The translations under genes and the position numbers were made by a program. A model generated the notes under the pieces. The model was not told the DNA's origin, did no database searches, and saw only the letters and a list, made by a program, of their open reading frames with translations. From NCBI RefSeq assembly GCF_030317105.1, contig NZ_JASZYG010000008.1, forward strand, positions 62,001 to 126,000: a stretch of DNA of 64,000 nt, written 5' to 3'. Positions within the stretch are counted from its first letter, which is position 1. Each line of letters begins with the position of its first letter. The stretch is from Variovorax brevis (GTDB lineage Bacteria; Pseudomonadota; Gammaproteobacteria; Burkholderiales; Burkholderiaceae_C). Below are positions 1-9,492 of this stretch, one piece after another.

Positions 1-3000
1 AAAGCGACTCGCCAGATTCGGAATCGCCCCGCCATTGGCGTAATTCAGAAAGTAAAGATTCGAACTCCCCCCAGGCGTGCACTGGTCGCTTGACGGAATG
101 TTGGTCGTGAACGCCAGCACCCCCTGGAACAGCACCGGGCTCGTGTACGACCGCTCCCCCACCGGACTGGTCGGAAAGTCCAGCACCCATCCCCGCTTGG
201 TCGCCAGGTTCACCGGATTCGTCGTCACGTTGATGTTCGTCCCCGCCACCGTGGCCGCCTGCGCCACCAGGTTCAGCCGCAGCGGCGAAATCGTCGGGGT
301 GGACGACAGGTCATCCATCAGCCCGTAGAAAGATTGGCCCTGCGTCGCACTCGCGTTGGCGCCCGCTGCGCCCGGAATGTCCGTCGCGCCAAGGTACTGC
401 CCCGTGCCCACGTAGACCATCCGCTTGCCGTTCACCAAGCCCAGCTCGGGTGATCCCGTGATGGGCTGCGCCACGCCGTTCTTGTCCACAAGCGTGGCCA
501 CCTTCTTCACGTTCCAGGTCGATGTGGAGGTGCCCGTCAGGTCGAAGCGCCACACGTTGCCCAACAGGTCGCCGCCGTAGACAAAGTCCGCCGTGTCGTC
601 CACGCCGGGGTTCACCAGAAACGCGCTGATCTTCGCGAGCCCGCTCGGATTGGCGCTCGACCCCACCCCGGTACTCAGGTCCTTGATGATGGTGCCCCGG
701 TCCGGGTTGAGCACATACAAGTGGCCCGTGCCGTCGCCGCCCGTGTCGGCGCCATTGTTGTAGCCCGAAGTCACCAGCGTCACCCAGCCGGCCGCCTTGG
801 TCTTCACGTTCAGCGGAATACCGTAGGTGTAGCCGATGTTGGCCGCGTCGGTGGCGGCCGTGTTGGCGTTCGGAAACTCCCACATCACCATGCTGGCGAC
901 CGTCGCGTCCGAGTCGGCCGCGGGGTTGGTCACGTTCAGTGCGTAATAGCCCCGTCCGCCCTTGGCCAAGCCGCCGACCAGAAGGGTGATCCAGTTCGCG
1001 CTGGCAGGATTGGGCGGCTGGAAGGCCGCGGTGTTGCTCAGGTCGATGTCCGTGGCAATGGGCGTGCCATCCACATAGAATCGATGCTGGAACAGTTCCT
1101 GTTGGGTCAGCCCCACCAGTGAACTGGTGCTGCTGTAAGTCGTCGACAGATTGGTGTTGACCAGCGCGCTCGGCACATAGGCCCACATCTCGTCGCCGGT
1201 CACCGCGTTGAACGCGTGCAGCATGCCGTCGTTGGCCGCCTGGTAAACCACCTTGGTGCGGTTTGCCACCGTGAGATTCGCCTTGAAGGCGGTGTAGCCC
1301 GCATCCGTGTAGCTGGCGCGCGGTGCAGGTATGTAGGCGGGTTCCGCATCCACGATGTCGCCCAGCAGGCGCGCGCGCAGGCGGTAGGGTTGTGCAGGAT
1401 TGCTGCCGTTGCCTTCGCCCGTGCGGTCGCCGCGCAGGTAGTTGATGACGGCCGCGCCGTCGATGGGCCCCGGCGGCGAGGTCGGCGAGTTGAAGCGCCC
1501 GAGCCTGGCGGCCAACCCCGTGGCCGTGAACGGCACGCCAAGGGTGCCGTCATAGCTGGCGATGTAGCGTGTGCCCAGCGGCTTGACGTCGAGCTTGGCC
1601 TGCGCGGACCAGTTGGGCGTCGATGCCAGCTGGCCGGTCGTCGTGTCGATGGTGAAGGCCTGCAAGTCGCCGGCCCACGTACCCGAGCTGAAGCTGGATG
1701 CATACGCGTTGTTGTCTCCTGCCTCGACGTTGGGATTGCTCACCGCCAGCGATGCGGCCGAACCGGTGCGGCTGACGATGTCGTTCAGGATGGCCGACAG
1801 CGCCGTCTGCAGCCGGACCGGGTCCTTGGTGTTGAAGTACTGGCCATGGCCATTGAGCGCGGCGTGCCAGAGGTCGTCGATGGTCGTGGGATCGTCCGCG
1901 GTCGGTGCCGGCCAGAAGCTCGAGCCTGTCGGCGGCGCGGTGAGGGTTCCCTTGGCGCCCAGGCCGATGGTGTAGGTCACCATGTGCTGCCACGTCGCGG
2001 GGTCTGACGGGTTCGCCGCCACCTTGCCGGCCGAAGGCGCGTTCAGGTCCGAGATCCAGTACTTCATCGCCACGTCGGCGAGTGTGTTGCGCGAGCCGCT
2101 GAGCCCGCCGTCGTAGAAGGGCGCCGGAAAGTTCTGCGCGGCCACGAGCGGCACGCCGGCAATGGGGTCGTTGACGGTGGCGCCTGTGTCAGGGTTCACG
2201 TAAACGTTGGCGGGGAGGGTGGGCACCTTCCGGTCCTGGGTCGTTCCGCTCGTGGGGTCCGACCCGTTCCAGTAGCCATCCGTCGAAAGAATCGTGTAGT
2301 TGGGCGTGCAGGCCAGCGGCACGGTTTGCGCGCGGGTCGTGCTGGTGCCTTGCATCTTGCCGGTCTGGTAGTAGGTGCCGGCGCGGTTCAGCGCATCGAC
2401 GAGCGGCGTGCCGCCCTTGGGCGTGACGGCATACAGCTCGCTGTACCACGTCGACATCTGGGAAGTGTTGAAGGACGACAGCGCCACGAAATTGCGCGCC
2501 GTGGTGTTGGTGTTGCCGTTGTCGTCGTTGATGGTCGCAAAGCCGACCCGGGACTTGTTGTCCAGCACGGAAAACGCAATGCCCAGCGACGACTTGGCGG
2601 CCTGCAGGCGTGTGCGGTAGTAGGTGAACCAGTTCGCAAAGTTCTGGATCTCCTGCGCGTAGGTGCAGTTGGCGCCGGTGCCGCAATCCGTGCGCGTGGC
2701 TGCCCGGGCATAGAGCGCCGTGGCAGGAATGATTTCCACGCGCGTGTAGTTGCTGTCGAGGTTCTGCGCCGTGCTTCCGTCTTCGGTGCCCGTGCCTTTC
2801 CACTTGTAATAGAAGGCGTATTGCGCATACAGCGTCGTCTTCGATCCGGAGGAGGGAATGACGCAATTGCTGTTGTTGGCAAAGGGGGCGCTGTCGAAAA
2901 GGGGCAAGGTGATGGACGCCGTGCTGAAGCACATCCTCGTCAGGTCGACCTTGGCACCGGAAGGCGCCGGCGCCAGGTAGGGGTCCACCAGCGCCGTCGT

Positions 3001-3372
3001 GCTGACGCTGTTTCCCATGGACGTGGTGAAGTTCGACGCTGTTGCCGTCGCGTCGTACTTCACGCCGGGCAAGTAAGTCGTGGCGGGGTTGTAGTAAAGC
3101 TGGTTGTAGGTGGGCGAGTAGTAGGCGCGCATGTTCTTCGCGCCATTGGTGTATTCAGCCTCGATGTCCGCGCCGGTGATCGACCCCCACGCCATGCTGC
3201 CCGAGTTGTCGAGCATGTAGAGCACGTTGGGCTGCACCTGGCTTTGCACCACCAGCGGCACGTTCGTCAAATCGGTGGAGGCTGCCCACGCGGCCACAGG
3301 CTGAAGCACCATCGAGATGATCAGCGCCGAGGCAATGGTGGCCTGGGTTCGTTTCGGGGCTGCGTGCTGCAT
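1..3372 (-). CDS. pilY1: PilY1-type pilus tip adhesin, first copy (3' end outside window)
   Basis: Large secreted tip-associated protein of the type IV pilus; it primes assembly with the minor pilins and is an adhesin/mechanosensor candidate. The frame is open from an ATG at 3372 to base 1 (1124 codons) and continues beyond the edge. A short signal peptide ending near AAWAA is followed by a von Willebrand A domain whose MIDAS motif DNSGS lies at 3196-3210. The C-terminal half has the PilY1 beta-propeller hallmarks (NDGMLHAF, GGDLLGNVWRFDL). The usual nine-residue calcium loop before GGDL reads NPGVDDTAD (586-612), so two of the acidic ligands are missing. It is the last visible gene of the leftward minor-pilin operon, 28 bp after pilX. 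Family assignment is secure; loss of calcium binding is inference. Confidence 0.93.
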   Translation of the reverse strand, partial: MQHAAPKRTQATIASALIISMVLQPVAAWAASTDLTNVPLVVQSQVQPNVLYMLDNSGSMAWGSITGADIEAEYTNGAKNMRAYYSPTYNQLYYNPATTYLPGVKYDATATASNFTTSMGNSVSTTALVDPYLAPAPSGAKVDLTRMCFSTASITLPLFDSAPFANNSNCVIPSSGSKTTLYAQYAFYYKWKGTGTEDGSTAQNLDSNYTRVEIIPATALYARAATRTDCGTGANCTYAQEIQNFANWFTYYRTRLQAAKSSLGIAFSVLDNKSRVGFATINDDNGNTNTTARNFVALSSFNTSQMSTWYSELYAVTPKGGTPLVDALNRAGTYYQTGKMQGTSTTRAQTVPLACTPNYTILSTDGYWNGSDPTSGTTQDRKVPTLPANVYVNPDTGATVNDPIAGVPLVAAQNFPAPFYDGGLSGSRNTLADVAMKYWISDLNAPSAGKVAANPSDPATWQHMVTYTIGLGAKGTLTAPPTGSSFWPAPTADDPTTIDDLWHAALNGHGQYFNTKDPVRLQTALSAILNDIVSRTGSAASLAVSNPNVEAGDNNAYASSFSSGTWAGDLQAFTIDTTTGQLASTPNWSAQAKLDVKPLGTRYIASYDGTLGVPFTATGLAARLGRFNSPTSPPGPIDGAAVINYLRGDRTGEGNGSNPAQPYRLRARLLGDIVDAEPAYIPAPRASYTDAGYTAFKANLTVANRTKVVYQAANDGMLHAFNAVTGDEMWAYVPSALVNTNLSTTYSSTSSLVGLTQQELFQHRFYVDGTPIATDIDLSNTAAFQPPNPASANWITLLVGGLAKGGRGYYALNVTNPAADSDATVASMVMWEFPNANTAATDAANIGYTYGIPLNVKTKAAGWVTLVTSGYNNGADTGGDGTGHLYVLNPDRGTIIKDLSTGVGSSANPSGLAKISAFLVNPGVDDTADFVYGGDLLGNVWRFDLTGTSTSTWNVKKVATLVDKNGVAQPITGSPELGLVNGKRMVYVGTGQYLGATDIPGAAGANASATQGQSFYGLMDDLSSTPTISPLRLNLVAQAATVAGTNINVTTNPVNLATKRGWVLDFPTSPVGERSYTSPVLFQGVLAFTTNIPSSDQCTPGGSSNLYFLNYANGGAIPNLASRF

Positions 3373-3400
3373 GTTGATGCTCTTGTCTTTCCCGATCGAA

Positions 3401-4072
3401 TCAGCCAAACGGCAGCTCAACGGTTGTCTGGACGATGCTGGAGGCGTTGCGGGGGCCCAGCACCCGCACCGTGATCCGGTAATGGATGGTGGGCCGCACG
3501 GCCGGCGGCGGCGTCAGTCCGCCGAACACGTTGGTCGTTTGCGCGTGGCTGTCGGTGTCGGCGCCCACGGCGCTGCCGGCGGCAAACGGCTGGCCGGCCA
3601 CGCACTTGCTGGTGAGCTGCGTGAGCGAATCGCCGGCCACCGGCGCGATGGTGCACAGCCTGTCGATGACGTATTGCACGCGATACGTCGACTCGTTGGA
3701 ACAATCGATCGGTGTGGCGCCGCCGGCGTTGTCGTAGCAGGGCAGGTCTTCCCACTTGAAGGGCAGGGTGGGCACGCCGTCTGCATCGACGATCAGCATC
3801 GTCCGGGAGTACTTGTGCGGCGTGCTGGTGTCGACGTCCGCCGCTGCCAGGGCTGGCAGTGCAGTGAATGCGCGCTCCGCCCCCGTGTCCGCCGCGCTCG
3901 TCGCTGCCTGCTTGAAGGCGACGTTGCCGGAGATGACGCCCGCCGTGTCAGTGGAGCGCAGCAGCGAGAGCGCCGCCAGCGAAAGGATCAGCAGCGCAAT
4001 CAGCGCAATGAACACGATGACGCCGCGCTGCGGCTGAGCGGCGGCAAGGCGTGATGGAGTCCAGGCAGTCAT
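3401..4072 (-). CDS. pilX: PilX-type minor pilin, leftward operon
   Basis: Type IV minor pilin of the PilX family, 223 aa, part of the tip complex with PilV, PilW, PilE and FimT. After a basic leader the prepilin cleavage glycine is followed by VIVFIALIALLILSL, a hydrophobic N-helix without the conserved Glu5; this is usual for PilX/GspK-like tip pilins. The body is rich in Cys, as expected of disulfide-stabilised pilins. The start at 4072 gives an ATGA overlap with the pilW stop, which argues for translational coupling. It lies between pilW and pilY1 in the standard order. Confidence 0.9.
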   Translation of the reverse strand: MTAWTPSRLAAAQPQRGVIVFIALIALLILSLAALSLLRSTDTAGVISGNVAFKQAATSAADTGAERAFTALPALAAADVDTSTPHKYSRTMLIVDADGVPTLPFKWEDLPCYDNAGGATPIDCSNESTYRVQYVIDRLCTIAPVAGDSLTQLTSKCVAGQPFAAGSAVGADTDSHAQTTNVFGGLTPPPAVRPTIHYRITVRVLGPRNASSIVQTTVELPFG

Positions 4073-5229
4073 GACAGGTTGGCCCAAAGAACATTGCGCA
4101 GTGGCACCACCGTCTCGAAGGTGCGATAGCGATAGCACTTCCAGTCGGGGTCGTTGCTCAGGTCGATGACCGGGCCGCCCGGCCAACTGGTGGGCGCGAC
4201 GGCCGTGGTGGCGCAGGTGGTCGTGCCCGCGGTGGGCCGTTCCTTGAGCGGGCTGCGAACCACCACCGCCACATGAATGGCCTTGATGCGCCGCAGGTCG
4301 TTGGCGGTGGGCAGGGCCCAATTGCCGGCGGCGCCATTGGTCGCGCGCACCCAGTTGTTGACGATCTGGCTGCCGGCGTCGCTGATGCCGTATTGCGCCT
4401 TGAGGCTGACGACGTTGTTGGAGACTTGCAGCGTGTCCGTCGTGGTGAAGTAGTCCTGCGACACCAGCGAACCGTTCACGACGGCGTAGGTGCGTTGCGT
4501 CAGCGCCCCCGCGTCGAAGATGCGCGGATTGGTGTTGAAGGTCACGGGCCACGCGTTGGCCGTCATGTAGGCTGCCGGCGGGTTGTAGCTGGGCAGTACA
4601 GGCGTCGGCGAGGCGATGGGGTCGTGCGCCAGCACCACCGTCATCGTCGCTGACGGCGGCGTGGTGGGCACATCGGTTGAGGCCGTGATGCGCGTGACCA
4701 CGCAGTTGCCGATGTCATCGGTCAGCCACACGAAGCCACCGATAGACGACATGCCCACCTTGGTGGTCGGTCGAAGGCTGGCCGCCGCGGTGCCGGTGGG
4801 GCTCAGCGTCACGTTCTGCAGCAACGCATTGAGCACATTGGCGCGCACGGAAGAGCCCCAGAGCATGGTGATGCTGTCCGATGCACCTGGCGCCGTGCCG
4901 CCGTCGTTGATGCGCACCGCCGTGCCCGGAAAGTTGGGCACGGGGCCACTGGTCGCACCGTTGTTGAAGTAGGTGTAGTAATTCGCGCAGGGCATCGAAC
5001 TGGCCGCAGGAATGCCCCAGCCGGCAGCACGAACGTCACGCTCGATCGTCGTGAGGCTGAAGATGCCGTTTTGCTGCGTGTCCGCACCGGAAGTCGTCGA
5101 ACGCTTGACGCCCTCGTTGGTGGCCACCACTTGGTAGATGATGATGGTGACGACAAGCCCCACCACCATGCCCACAAGAATCTCGACGAGGCTGAAGCCT
5201 CGTTGGCGGCTGGTTCGAAGAATGGGCAT
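4069..5229 (-). CDS. pilW: PilW-type minor pilin, leftward operon
   Basis: Minor pilin of the PilW family, 386 aa. The leader ends in RQRG and is followed by FSLVEILVGMVVGL, with Glu5 and a long hydrophobic helix, so it is a substrate for prepilin peptidase PilD. The large globular C-terminal domain is typical of PilW and is thought to sit below the tip complex. It starts six bases after the pilV stop and overlaps pilX by four bases, so the genes form one operon. Confidence 0.92.
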   Translation of the reverse strand: MPILRTSRQRGFSLVEILVGMVVGLVVTIIIYQVVATNEGVKRSTTSGADTQQNGIFSLTTIERDVRAAGWGIPAASSMPCANYYTYFNNGATSGPVPNFPGTAVRINDGGTAPGASDSITMLWGSSVRANVLNALLQNVTLSPTGTAAASLRPTTKVGMSSIGGFVWLTDDIGNCVVTRITASTDVPTTPPSATMTVVLAHDPIASPTPVLPSYNPPAAYMTANAWPVTFNTNPRIFDAGALTQRTYAVVNGSLVSQDYFTTTDTLQVSNNVVSLKAQYGISDAGSQIVNNWVRATNGAAGNWALPTANDLRRIKAIHVAVVVRSPLKERPTAGTTTCATTAVAPTSWPGGPVIDLSNDPDWKCYRYRTFETVVPLRNVLWANLS

Positions 5230-5235
5230 CGTCGT

Positions 5236-5706
5236 TCACCCCAGGATCTGCGTCTTGAGCGTGAAGTTGTGCGGCGCCGTGTCTTGCGGCGCTTGCCAGC
5301 ACAGCGTCAAGCTGACGGTGTTGTTCGGCCCGACGATGATCTGCTGCTGCAGATTGGCCGCGCCCGGCAAGGCGCCGGGGTTGGTCATGTCGGACATGGC
5401 GTAGATCCAGTCGTACACGGCCGTCTTGGTCGTCGTGTTGGAGCCCGGGGCGCACGCCGCCTCATCGGCGTTCAGGGCATAGGTCGGTACATTGAATCGA
5501 TCGACCCACATCCTCGCCACGATCTGGTTGGCGAAGAGGCTGGCCTTGGACCGGTAGTCCGCGTCGCGCACCGTGCGAATGGCGGTCGCCTGCAGGCCCA
5601 TGATGCCCAGGATGGCAAAGGAAAAAATGGCCATGCCGACGAGCGCCTCGATCAGCATCACGCCGCGTTGCAGGCGCGTGGAATGGGGGCGGGGTCTGGA
5701 TGTCAT
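5236..5706 (-). CDS. pilV: PilV-type minor pilin, leftward operon
   Basis: Minor pilin of the PilV family, 156 aa. The cleavage site is QRG followed by VMLIEALVGMAIFSF, with Glu at +5. The start chosen at 5706 makes an ATGA overlap with the fimT stop and leaves a 16-residue basic leader, normal for class III signal peptides. An upstream in-frame extension exists but would run through fimT. Role: bridge between tip pilins and shaft, inferred from the family. Confidence 0.9.
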   Translation of the reverse strand: MTSRPRPHSTRLQRGVMLIEALVGMAIFSFAILGIMGLQATAIRTVRDADYRSKASLFANQIVARMWVDRFNVPTYALNADEAACAPGSNTTTKTAVYDWIYAMSDMTNPGALPGAANLQQQIIVGPNNTVSLTLCWQAPQDTAPHNFTLKTQILG

Positions 5707-6314
5707 GCGCAACCTTGTGGGTTGGTCGCCATCGACAGGGCTGGGTCGCACAGCCGCACGTCGCCGCCTGGTGAAAGAACGATCGACAGTGTGCGACTGC
5801 CCGCGGCGCCGGTGAAGTCGATCTTGCGCACCGCGGTCGCCGTGCCCAAGCGCCCCATGCCGGTGTACAGGATGTTCGCCGGCATGCCCGCACCGGGGCT
5901 GGCCACGGTGGCGCTCACGGCGGTGGCGGTGCCCGCCCGTGCGTTCGAGGTCGAAGAGCTTTCCAGGCGGGTCTGCACGTTCTGGTCGAACGTTGTCGGC
6001 GTTGCCACCAATGCGGTCATGACCGACCAGTCCGTGCCGCCGCCCCCCGTGACCGCCACGCCGCGGGACGTGTTGAGCATGCTGAACTGCACGTTGCGGT
6101 TGCCGCGAATCGCTTCGGCCCGTGCCAGTTCCAGGCCGCTCATCACCGACTCGGCCGACGCGCGGACCTGGGCGCTCTGAATGTAGTTGGTGTAGCTCGG
6201 GTACGCGAAGACGCTGAGGAGGGCAAAGAGCGTGATGGTCACCATCAGCTCGACGAGGGTGAAGCCCCTTTGGAACTGACCGCGGCGGCATTGGCGCGAC
6301 TGCAGGCGGTTCAT
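5703..6314 (-). CDS. fimT: FimT/FimU (GspH-like) minor pilin, leftward operon
   Basis: GspH/FimT-family minor pilin, 203 aa from the ATG at 6314. The leader ends FQRG and the helix begins FTLVELMVTITLF with Glu5. The C-terminal half is the long GspH-type globular domain with a terminal Cys pair. A longer in-frame start 48 bases upstream exists, but 6314 overlaps the pilE stop in an ATGA arrangement and gives a normal leader. FimT proteins can join tip complexes and in some naturally competent bacteria bind DNA; nothing here proves that role. Confidence 0.88.
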   Translation of the reverse strand: MNRLQSRQCRRGQFQRGFTLVELMVTITLFALLSVFAYPSYTNYIQSAQVRASAESVMSGLELARAEAIRGNRNVQFSMLNTSRGVAVTGGGGTDWSVMTALVATPTTFDQNVQTRLESSSTSNARAGTATAVSATVASPGAGMPANILYTGMGRLGTATAVRKIDFTGAAGSRTLSIVLSPGGDVRLCDPALSMATNPQGCA

Positions 6315-6772
6315 GGCTTGCGGAGCACCCAGACGTTCTGGGCGCTGAAGTTCCAGGCGCAACTTGTGCAGGTCGTGCCTTGGGTGTTGAGTTGATTAAC
6401 GGTGTAGGCCAAGCCGGCCACCTGTCCGCCCTTGCCCGTCGCAGTCGCAAGATATGTCTGGCCGGTGGCGGCGTCCGAGTTACATGTGAAGTCGAAGTAC
6501 TTCGCCGTCGGTATCACAACGCCGCAGTTGCCGCCCGTGCCGTAATTGCGATTGTCTTGGTAGTACTGCTCCATCCGCGTGCGGTAGTCCGCCAGCGCGC
6601 CCGGCGCCTCTTGCACCTGGCCGCGGCGCAGGTAGTCCGTGTAGCTCGGAACGGCAATCATCGACAGGATGGCCACCACGGCCACCACGATCATCAATTC
6701 GATGAGCGTGAAGCCGCGCTGAAGCCTTGACGCTTCGCGCCCGCTTGTCGATGGAACCCCTGCCGATTTCAT
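6311..6772 (-). CDS. pilE: PilE-type minor pilin, leftward operon
   Basis: Type IV pilin-like protein of the PilE/ComP group, 152 aa from ATG 6772. The leader ends LQRG and the helix starts FTLIELMIVVAVVAIL with Glu5, then PSYTDYLRRGQVQEA, the usual pilin alpha-1 continuation. The C-terminal region holds Cys residues for the D-loop disulfide. It is the first gene of the leftward operon. An in-frame ATG at 6811 gives an atypically long leader and was not chosen. A weak sigma70-like -10 (TGTAAT) lies at 6814-6819 with a poor -35 17 bp upstream. Confidence 0.9.
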   Translation of the reverse strand: MKSAGVPSTSGREASRLQRGFTLIELMIVVAVVAILSMIAVPSYTDYLRRGQVQEAPGALADYRTRMEQYYQDNRNYGTGGNCGVVIPTAKYFDFTCNSDAATGQTYLATATGKGGQVAGLAYTVNQLNTQGTTCTSCAWNFSAQNVWVLRKP

Positions 6773-7277
6773 GAAGACGCCCTTGGCTTTGTGTGACGCT
6801 GAAGCACACAAAAATTACAGTCGTCACAGAGTGCCACTTGAAGAGGTCGGACTCCAAACCACTGAGCCCCGGCGCAGTGCCGTTCGTCAGTAGTTGCTCA
6901 CTCTAGTTGCGTGAGCGCATCGGATTCAGCCTCAATTCGTAACGTGTGAAACGAAGTGGGAGGGCGGGTGCCGCCCGTCGCACACGACGTGGCGGAACGC
7001 GCCTCCTAGCACAAGTCACATCTCGAAACCTGAAATGGGCGTTTACTGGCGTTCCACGGTGCGAGGCCGCGGGAGCTCCATTTCGCGGAAGTTCGCACGT
7101 TTTCAGGCCTCAAAGTCGCGAAAACCCTTGGTTTGCGCTCACTTGCGAAAACTGTAGGACAGTGCCTGCAGTTGCTTTTTTCCCGACGAACGGTTGCTCA
7201 GAGGGTCCGATCGGGTTGCGCAAATGCATCGAAAGTAAACACACTTCGTAACATCTGCAACCAACTTGGTGCGAGTC
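6773..7277. other. 505-bp divergent intergenic region between the two minor-pilin operons
   Basis: Non-coding spacer from which pilE (leftward) and fimT (rightward) diverge. It must hold both operon promoters unless transcripts begin elsewhere. I see a weak -10 (TGTAAT, 6814-6819) for pilE. A TGGCAC at 6831-6836 (minus strand) looks like a sigma54 -24 element but has no matching -12 GC. I find no convincing hexamer pair for the rightward operon. Small ORFs here have no ribosome site or recognisable protein. Confidence 0.6.
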
Positions 7278-7856
7278 ATGTTTCGTTCTCGTTCCCAAAG
7301 ACGCTCAAGGGTGATGGGCTTCACGATCATCGAGTTGATGGTCGTGGTCGCGATGCTGGCCGTCCTGATCGCGATCGCAGCGCCGAGCTTCGGAGCGCTC
7401 ATGAGCAACTCGCGCGTTTCGAACTTGGGCAACGAGTTCGTCCTGGGGGTCGGTTATGCGCGCGGCCAAGCCATCACGCGCAACAAGTGCGTCACGATCT
7501 GCGCCGCGGACGACATCAGCGCGGCCACGCCCGCCTGCGTTGTGACCAGCGGCGAATGGAATGCCGGGTGGATCATCTTTTCCAACCCCAAGTGCGACAG
7601 CGATGCAACCGACAGCACGGCCGAACTGCTCAAGGCCTACGTCGGTGACCCCAACGGGCCATCGCTGACCGGCACCAACACGCCGCGCACCATCCTGTTT
7701 GACTCGCGGGGTCGCGCCACGCTGGCTGCAGCGGTGTCGCTGCGCGTGTCACCTCCCGGCGAATCCGCCACCAAGATGATCTGCGTGGACATGCTCGGGC
7801 GTGCGCGCATCGGCAATGCCGGCAGCATCAGCTGCGACGGCACCAATCAGAACTAG
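7278..7856 (+). CDS. fimT: FimT (GspH-like) minor pilin, rightward operon
   Basis: Second FimT/GspH-type minor pilin, 192 aa. A very basic leader (MFRSRSQRRSRVMG) is cleaved before FTIIELMVVVAMLAVL, with Glu5. The C-terminal domain has GspH hallmarks such as GYARGQAI after the helix and two Cys pairs. ATG 7278 was preferred over a TTG at 7266; an inner ATG at 7314 would leave a leader of only two residues. No clear Shine-Dalgarno is visible. First gene of the rightward operon; a diverged paralogue of the gene at 5703-6314. Confidence 0.88.
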   Translation: MFRSRSQRRSRVMGFTIIELMVVVAMLAVLIAIAAPSFGALMSNSRVSNLGNEFVLGVGYARGQAITRNKCVTICAADDISAATPACVVTSGEWNAGWIIFSNPKCDSDATDSTAELLKAYVGDPNGPSLTGTNTPRTILFDSRGRATLAAAVSLRVSPPGESATKMICVDMLGRARIGNAGSISCDGTNQN

Positions 7857-7863
7857 GCGCCTC

Positions 7864-8481
7864 ATGATCACGAAGCTCCACACCCAAGCCGGCGCCACAC
7901 TGATCGAAGCGCTCGTGGCCCTCCTGATTTTTTCGATCGGCATGGTCGGCATCGCCGGCCTGATGTCCTCGGCCATCAAGTACCAGACGGGCAACGAGGC
8001 CCGCTTCAATGTGAGCGCCGCCCTCAACGACCTGTCCGAGCGCTTGCGCGTCAACGTGGCCGGCGCCAACGGATTCGCAGCCGTCGTTGGCGGCGTGACC
8101 ACCAAGGCGACGGGCTACCAGCTCTCCAGCACCTACACCGCGCAGGTCAGTGCCGTGCCTTCCACGCCCACGGTGGATTGCGCCAGCGCGTCCTGCACTC
8201 CCGCCCAGATGGCGGACTACGACATCGCCCACTGGAAGAACCTGCTGCGCGCCACCCTGCCGGGGGGCGCGGGGTACATCGTCGGCGACGTGGTCAAGGG
8301 TTTCGACGTGAGTGTCATGTGGGCCGACAAGAGTGCGGTCGATGCCAGCGACACCTTGATCGCCGCACGCTCGTGCAACGCCGCCGACAGCGACACCTCG
8401 GGCAAGGCGCGCTTCTGCTGCCCCTCGGACGCCGAAGTGCCGGACGGTGTGCGCTGCTACACCGCGAGGATCGTTCCATGA
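7864..8481 (+). CDS. pilV: PilV-type minor pilin, rightward operon
   Basis: PilV-family minor pilin, 205 aa. The leader MITKLHTQAG is followed by ATLIEALVALLIFSIGMVG, with Ala rather than Phe at +1 and Glu at +5. Several Cys residues lie near the C terminus (CCPSD, RCYT), more than in the leftward PilV. It starts eight bases after fimT and overlaps pilW by four bases. Confidence 0.9.
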   Translation: MITKLHTQAGATLIEALVALLIFSIGMVGIAGLMSSAIKYQTGNEARFNVSAALNDLSERLRVNVAGANGFAAVVGGVTTKATGYQLSSTYTAQVSAVPSTPTVDCASASCTPAQMADYDIAHWKNLLRATLPGGAGYIVGDVVKGFDVSVMWADKSAVDASDTLIAARSCNAADSDTSGKARFCCPSDAEVPDGVRCYTARIVP

Positions 8482-9485
8482 AGACGAAGCTGCCTCGGCG
8501 CCAGCGCGGCGTCACGTTGATCGAGCTGCTGATCTCCATTGCCATCGGCTTGCTGCTGGCTGCCGCGGCCAGCTACCTGTTCCTGTCGACGCATCGCATC
8601 TCGCAGGTGCTCGATGCCAAGTCCCAGCAGCAGGAGACGGCCAGCATCGTGCTCGACATCATCGGGCGCGACCTGAAGAACGCCGGCTTCTACCCTGCGG
8701 GCTTTCCGACGACCACAGCGTCCGCGAAGTTCCAGGGCGCCTACAGCAACGCCGTTTCGGCGGCAGTCCCCGCTTTCGACCAAGGCGTCTTCGGCTGCGT
8801 TGGCGGCATCTTCAATGTGACCACGGGCACCTGCCCGACGCCTGACGCCAACGAACCCGATTCGCTGGTCATCAACTACTTTTCGTCGGACACCTTCTCG
8901 GTCAAGGGCGTCGGCACACGGCAGGATTGCCTGGGCCAGAACGTCGAGCTGGCTGCGTTCAGCGGCACCACCTACAACGCCGCACGGGCCGGCGCGGGCT
9001 CCGCAGGCGTCGGCACGGTGTCGCTGCCGCTGTTCATCAGCAATGCCTATGGATTGGGGGCGAGCTACACCTACCTGCAGGGGGGGCAGTCCATCCAGAC
9101 GCGCAGTTTCCGCTGCGCCGGCAACGGACCGAACGCCAACCCCTACCAGCCGCTCCTGCCCGGCATTTCGCAGCTCCGCTTCCGCTATGGCGTGGCATCG
9201 GCAACGTCGATGGAGGCGCCCGAGCGCTTCTACACCGCCACGGAGGTGAGCGCGATGGCGGCGATCGATATCAACGGGCAGCCCAGGACCGGCTGGCAGC
9301 GCGTGAGCGCCGTGCAGGTGTGCGTGCTCGCCAAGACGCTGGACCCCAGCGTCCGCCAGACGACCACGGGTTCGTACATCGATTGCGACGGCGTCCCGGT
9401 CAACTACTCCGCGACGGACCGCGCGATCTACCAGCAGCGCACGCGCGTCTTCGGCGTTCGCAACAACCTCACGCAGACGTTCTGA
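8478..9485 (+). CDS. pilW: PilW-type minor pilin, rightward operon
   Basis: PilW-family minor pilin, 335 aa. The leader ends RQRG, followed by VTLIELLISIAIGLLLA with Glu5. The PilW signature region follows (QQQETASIVLDIIGRDLKNAGF). Start at 8478 is fixed by an ATGA overlap with the pilV stop. It is about 50 residues shorter than the leftward PilW, so the tip complexes probably differ in surface. Confidence 0.92.
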   Translation: MKTKLPRRQRGVTLIELLISIAIGLLLAAAASYLFLSTHRISQVLDAKSQQQETASIVLDIIGRDLKNAGFYPAGFPTTTASAKFQGAYSNAVSAAVPAFDQGVFGCVGGIFNVTTGTCPTPDANEPDSLVINYFSSDTFSVKGVGTRQDCLGQNVELAAFSGTTYNAARAGAGSAGVGTVSLPLFISNAYGLGASYTYLQGGQSIQTRSFRCAGNGPNANPYQPLLPGISQLRFRYGVASATSMEAPERFYTATEVSAMAAIDINGQPRTGWQRVSAVQVCVLAKTLDPSVRQTTTGSYIDCDGVPVNYSATDRAIYQQRTRVFGVRNNLTQTF

Positions 9486-9492
9486 CCCAACC

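Noticed and set aside
6827..6840. Possible sigma54 promoter for pilE (TGGCAC on the minus strand)
   Set aside because: The -24 half fits but the -12 element (GC at correct spacing) is missing.
6946..7251. 101-codon frame in the divergent pilin spacer
   Set aside because: No ribosome site, no conserved motif, and it fills the region that should hold promoters.
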